Positions 38,424 to 41,401 of a stretch of 41,401 bases of DNA are shown piece by piece. Origin of the DNA: Clostridia bacterium (GTDB lineage Bacteria > Bacillota > Clostridia > TANB77 > CAG-508); contig JAAWMH010000001.1 in NCBI GenBank assembly GCA_022798335.1, positions 1-41,401 of the forward strand. The letters are read 5' to 3'. Below the pieces are notes generated by a model. It searched no databases. It was not told where the DNA came from and saw nothing but the letters and a program-made list of their open reading frames with translations. Each line of letters opens with the position of its first letter. The stretch's first letter is position 1. A program made the translations under genes and the position numbers.

Positions 38424-38564
38424 TATCAATTCGCATACTTTTCTCGTATGGAGCTTTCCTTCGCTTATGCTTGGAAATTTCAACGATAAAAGAAATCCTG
38501 TAATATAGATGATTACTGCATTTTATTCATTTTATTTTGTGGCTGGTATATTTTTAATACCACA
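38424..38564. other. Right end of the element
   Basis: 140 non-coding bases hold ACTTTTCTCGTATGGAG-type inverted sequence and, at the very end, GGTAT-ATTTTTA-ATACC (38534-38550), an imperfect palindrome that could be a recombinase arm site next to the core repeat. Confidence 0.35.
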
Positions 38565-38578
38565 GGTGTGGATTTAAA
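38565..38578 (+). repeat. Right 14-bp direct repeat (attR core)
   Basis: GGTGTGGATTTAAA, the second copy of the core at 29717-29730. Confidence 0.85.
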
Positions 38579-38942
38579 TTTGCAATTTCCAGCAAAGTGG
38601 CAAGAAGCAAAAAGAATAAAATATTCCCAAGGTTTTACAAAGCCAGCACCAAGAGACTTTGTAGGAGAAGGACCTCTAACACAACCAGAAGCACTTGCTT
38701 TATATAACTTTACTTTAACACATAATTTTTCATTAACAATCTCATATCATACACAAGGAAAGGAAATTTATTGGCAGTTTTTAGATTATAATCCACCAGA
38801 AGCTAGACAAATAGGAGAACAATTTGCTAAAGTTTCAGGATATACTTTAGCACAAGTGCCATATACTTCTAGTTTTGCAGGATACAAAGATTGGTTTATT
38901 CAAGAGTATAATAAACCAGGATACACAATAGAAGCAGGAATA

Positions 38943-38945
38943 CGG
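38943..38945 (+). other. CGG +1 shift site 16 (M14 peptidase)
   Basis: ATA CGG A: skipping C38943 restores EAGIGENPLP after the catalytic Glu. Confidence 0.85.
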
Positions 38946-39027
38946 AGAAAATCCACTTCCTATTTCTCAGTTTGAACAAATTTATCAAGATAATATTGGA
39001 ATTTTAGTATATGGGATGATTATATAA

Positions 39028-39056
39028 AAAGAGGCTTTTTTAGCCTCTTTTTATAC
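39028..39056. terminator. Bidirectional terminator
   Basis: AAAAAGAGGCT-TTTTT-AGCCTCTTTTT between the M14 gene and the converging 66-aa gene. Confidence 0.8.
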
Positions 39057-39062
39057 ATAACA

Positions 39063-39263
39063 TTATAAACCATGATAAAGCCGATGGAAAAATTCTTTCT
39101 TTTCAGGATTGCCTAAAATATCTTTGCTAGAAGAAATACAAAACTCAAGAGCATCATCACCACCAATCAAAGGTGGAAAAAAACTAAAACGTGGAATCTC
39201 AGCAGAGCAATCTAATTGCCGACGTACTTCCTTCATAGGGACACCAAAAATCTTCTCTTCCAT
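39063..39263 (-). CDS. 66-aa protein of foreign codon style
   Basis: ATG 39263 follows GAGGAGG with good spacing. The protein MEEKIFGVPMKEVRRQLDCS and onward has no recognised domain; one Cys in LDCSAEI and one in LEFCISSS. It uses CGG as Arg twice, at codon 15 (39219-39221) and codon 61 (39081-39083), plus CGT, unlike the neighbours. If CGG shifted at codon 15 the frame would stop at TAG within three codons. Probably acquired; function unknown. Confidence 0.65.
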   Translation of the reverse strand: MEEKIFGVPMKEVRRQLDCSAEIPRFSFFPPLIGGDDALEFCISSSKDILGNPEKKEFFHRLYHGL

Positions 39264-39457
39264 CGAAAAAACCTCCTCAAAATAATGAAATGTGGTTTAA
39301 AATAAAAAATAACTGTATGAAGTTTAACAAAAAGTAAAGAAAAAAGCAAGAAAAACAAAGTAAATATAGAAACAATATGATAATTTTTTTAGAAATGGGT
39401 ATTCTAAATTTAAAATAATATGATACAATAATTAAAAACTGAAAGGAGAAAAGTAGA

Positions 39458-40867
39458 ATGGATAAAAAAGAGACAGAAGAATTAAAGCAAAAATTATTTA
39501 ACAAAAAAGAAAATGGATGGAATACAAAATCAGCAGAAGAAAAACAGGCTATTTTTGAATATGCAAAAGGGTATATAAATTATATGAATCAATCCAAAAC
39601 AGAAAGAGAAATCGTAGAAAGCTCACAAAAAATAGCACAGGAAAATGGCTTCAAGTCAATTGAAGAATATGAAAATTTAAAGCCAGGAGATAAAGTATAT
39701 TATAATAACCGTGGCAAAAGTATGTATTTAGCAATTATAGGAGAAAACAGCATTGAAAATGGAATGAATATTATAGGAAGTCATGCAGACTCTCCAAGGC
39801 TAGATTTAAAACCAAACCCATTATATGAAGATTCTGAATTTGCATATTTTAAAACACATTATTATGGAGGAATTAAAAAATATCAATGGACAACAATACC
39901 ACTTGCAATACATGGTGTAATTGTTAAAACAAATGGGGAAAAAGTAAAAGTAAGTATAGGTGAACATATAGAAGATCCAATTTTTACTATTACAGACTTA
40001 CTTCCACATTTAGCACAAGACCAAATGAAGAAAAAATTAGCAGAAGGAATAGAAGGAGAAGACTTAAATCTTTTAATTGGAAGTATTCCATTTGATGGAG
40101 AATGTGGCGAAAAAGTAAAACTAAATATACTAAATATATTAAATCAAAAATATGGTATTACAGAAAAGGACTTTTTAAGCTCCGAATTAGAACTAGTACC
40201 AGCAATGCCATGTAGAAGTATGGGATTTGATAGCAGTATGATAGCAGGATATGGACAAGATGATAAAATATGTGTATATGCTTCTTTAACAGCATTAATG
40301 AAAATACACAATCCACAAAAAACAGCAGTATGTATTATATCAGATAAAGAAGAGATAGGAAGTATGGGAAATACAGGAATGGAATCACATGTATTTGACA
40401 CTTTCATTTCAGAACTATTAAACAAATTAGGAATAAATCGTCCAAATTTATTAGAAAAAATTTTTTGTAACTCTAAGATGTTATCAGCAGATGTAGATGC
40501 AGGACTAGATCCAATCTATAGCAGCGTGTCAGAAAAAAATAACGCCTCATACTTAGGAAGAGGAATTGGTATGAATAAATACACTGGTGCAAGAGGAAAA
40601 TCAGGAGCATCAGATGCAAATGCAGAATTTGTAGCAGAAGTAAGAAGAATATTTGAAGACAATGACATCCGTTATCAAATTGCAGAACTTGGAAAAGTAG
40701 ATGTAGGAGGAGGAGGAACAATAGCTTACATTTTAGCAAATAAAGGAATTGATGTAATAGATTGTGGTGTTCCAGTGCTTTCTATGCATGCACCATATGA
40801 AGTAACTAGTAAATTAGATTTATATGAAGCACATAGAGGGTATGAAGCATTTTGGAAAAATGCATAA
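39458..40867 (+). CDS. M18 family aminopeptidase
   Basis: A 469-aa zinc aminopeptidase of the M18 family: metal-binding GSHADSPRLDLKP, the AGYGQDDKICVYASL region, CIISDKEEIGSMGNTGM with adjacent Glu residues, LSADVDAGLDP, KYTGARGKSGASDANAEF and the C-terminal CGVPVLSMHAPYEVTS His. The family removes N-terminal residues from peptides in the cytoplasm. The start follows AAAGGAGA. Monocistronic with a bidirectional terminator. No zero-frame CGG, and native codon usage. Confidence 0.92.
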   Translation: MDKKETEELKQKLFNKKENGWNTKSAEEKQAIFEYAKGYINYMNQSKTEREIVESSQKIAQENGFKSIEEYENLKPGDKVYYNNRGKSMYLAIIGENSIENGMNIIGSHADSPRLDLKPNPLYEDSEFAYFKTHYYGGIKKYQWTTIPLAIHGVIVKTNGEKVKVSIGEHIEDPIFTITDLLPHLAQDQMKKKLAEGIEGEDLNLLIGSIPFDGECGEKVKLNILNILNQKYGITEKDFLSSELELVPAMPCRSMGFDSSMIAGYGQDDKICVYASLTALMKIHNPQKTAVCIISDKEEIGSMGNTGMESHVFDTFISELLNKLGINRPNLLEKIFCNSKMLSADVDAGLDPIYSSVSEKNNASYLGRGIGMNKYTGARGKSGASDANAEFVAEVRRIFEDNDIRYQIAELGKVDVGGGGTIAYILANKGIDVIDCGVPVLSMHAPYEVTSKLDLYEAHRGYEAFWKNA

Positions 40868-40869
40868 AT

Positions 40870-40908
40870 AAGGCAAAAGAGCTCCTTAATATAAGGAGCT
40901 CTTTTGAG
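40870..40908. terminator. Bidirectional terminator after the M18 gene
   Basis: AAAAGAGCTCCTTA-ATA-TAAGGAGCTCTTTT perfect hairpin between converging genes. Confidence 0.85.
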
Positions 40909-40910
40909 GT

Positions 40911-41054
40911 TTATCTTCCGCTGTGAGACTGCCAAATGCGGCACTGCCGGTTGATGCCATCGCATTCGTTCGGCTTAGGGCAAATGGGGCTGCCATGCAG
41001 CGCGCAAGAGATTTCTTGTCCTGTTTTCTTTTGCACGTTCTCTTTGTCTTTCAT
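40911..41054 (-). CDS. 47-aa Cys-rich protein, GC-rich and foreign-looking
   Basis: ATG 41054 is preceded by AAGGAGGT. The frame reads MKDKENVQKKTGQEISCALH, then GSPICPKPNECDGINRQC and RIWQSHSGR. Four Cys and two His suggest metal binding. The region is distinctly GC-rich and codon 36 is CGG as Arg (40947-40949), with CGC also used. Function unknown. It probably came from a higher-GC relative; too short for usual gene finding. Confidence 0.65.
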   Translation of the reverse strand: MKDKENVQKKTGQEISCALHGSPICPKPNECDGINRQCRIWQSHSGR

Positions 41055-41135
41055 GAGAAGACCTCCTTCAAAGTAGTTATATATTAATTATATGCGAGAA
41101 AACTGAAAATAGAACAGAAATTTATTCAAGTTGTT

Positions 41136-41225
41136 TTAAAAATAGGGCTGATGAAAATCAGGAATACCTTTGTAGAAGGCTAAATCCTGAGTAATACATA
41201 GAATAGCTCTAACATTGTACAACAT
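41136..41225 (-). CDS. Possible 29-aa peptide
   Basis: ATG 41225 lies behind AGGAGG with good spacing and reads MLYNVRAILCITQDLAFYKG then IPDFHQPYF. The ribosome binding site is the only support; no family is recognised. Confidence 0.35.
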   Translation of the reverse strand: MLYNVRAILCITQDLAFYKGIPDFHQPYF

Positions 41226-41341
41226 GTAAAAACCTCCTGTATTTTTGATGTAACGACTATTATAACACAAAGATTGAAAAAAAGCAAATAAAAAAATAAA
41301 AGTGATTGCATAAACTTTTTGTGGGAACACCACTTTTGATA

Positions 41342-41401
41342 TTAACCATACATTATTTTATTTAAAAATTTTCTTATATCACTATTCATTCCTGTATTGA
41401 C
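41342..41401 (-). CDS. Possible 3' end of a gene cut by the window edge
   Basis: A minus-strand frame enters from the edge, reads VNTGMNSDIRKFLNKIMYG and stops at TAA (41344-41342). Only 19 codons are visible; no assignment possible. Confidence 0.3.
   Translation of the reverse strand, partial: VNTGMNSDIRKFLNKIMYG

Larger units (their letters stand above)
29717..38578. mobile_element. 8.8-kb serine-recombinase integrative element inside an M14 peptidase gene
   Basis: Both ends carry GGTGTGGATTTAAA (29717-29730 and 38565-38578), and removing the DNA between them rebuilds the M14 reading frame exactly. The recombinase gene abuts the left end. Cargo and backbone: SDR enzyme, Abi_2/HEPN protein, XRE regulators, MobC-like/AAA chimera, hairpin-rich region, nuclease and HTH replication-type protein. 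No relaxase or conjugation genes are seen, so it is probably a decayed or hitch-hiking mobilisable element. Confidence 0.88.
38565..39027 (+). pseudogene. 3' part of the split M14 carboxypeptidase gene, with one CGG +1 shift
   Basis: From the repeat the frame reads GVDLNLQFPAKWQEAKRIKY, then the third zinc ligand His in TISYHTQGKEI and the catalytic Glu in YTIEAG. The zero frame then has CGG (38943), ending SYFSV. Skipping C38943 gives EAGIGENPLPISQFEQIYQD and stop TAA 39025-39027, with GENPLP the normal sequence after the catalytic Glu. So even the disrupted gene keeps its shift site. A terminator follows immediately. Confidence 0.88.

Overview
This is an AT-rich window from a low-GC Bacillota genome. 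It looks like an uncultured gut-type Clostridia, judged from the VanW/PG_binding_4 protein, the clostridial NRPS, and the strong AGA/GGA/Lys/Glu codon bias. Stops are TAA, TAG and TGA; Trp is TGG.

The most striking feature runs through the whole window. Ten ordinary-looking genes appear broken by a single extra C placed directly before a glycine codon, so that the zero frame reads CGG followed by A or T. I count 16 such sites on both strands (C at 9232, 9248, 10452, 11943, 20812-, 22035, 24360, 24394, 26598, 27162, 27445, 27797, 30982-, 31457-, 33035-, 38943). Skipping that C each time restores a conserved glycine and the full protein: Walker A and LSGGE of an ABC-F protein, RYRKEATGG of Tex, GNSGGP of an HtrA protease, and others. 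By eye, every zero-frame CGG in genes of native codon style is such a site, and none is used as arginine there. The few in-frame CGG arginine codons (7) lie in five genes of different codon usage. I infer that CGG is not an arginine codon here but a +1 frameshift, or CGGN quadruplet, signal read as glycine.

Layout. 1-3.7 kb: LexA-like repressor without catalytic residues, VanW-type envelope protein, rsmA. 3.7-7.8 kb: tRNA-Lys, then a group of foreign-looking genes (NUDIX hydrolase, radical SAM protein, unknown 459-aa protein behind a possible RBS-sequestering leader). 7.8-14 kb: CorA transporter, DUF378, ABC-F ATPase (three CGG sites), GNAT, zinc-ribbon protein, Tex. 14-21.7 kb: HD-GYP response regulator, and a two-gene operon of sensor kinase plus a C-A-T-R NRPS. 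21.8-28.8 kb: acyl-CoA synthetase-like enzyme, HtrA, DUF4173/DUF2975/YozG-like regulator operon, FAD/Rieske oxidoreductase. 28.8-29.1 kb: tRNA-Arg(ACG) and tRNA-Pro(TGG).

29.7-38.6 kb: an 8.8-kb integrated element splits an M14 carboxypeptidase gene and is flanked by a 14-bp direct repeat. It carries a large serine recombinase (two CGG sites), an SDR enzyme, a small protein (one CGG site), an Abi_2/HEPN defence-like protein, an XRE regulator, a MobC-AAA chimera, a hairpin-rich oriT-like region, a secreted or anchored nuclease and a HTH replication-type protein. Because its genes also need CGG shifting, it appears adapted to hosts with this decoding. 38.6-41.4 kb: rest of the M14 gene, M18 aminopeptidase, and small foreign-looking ORFs.
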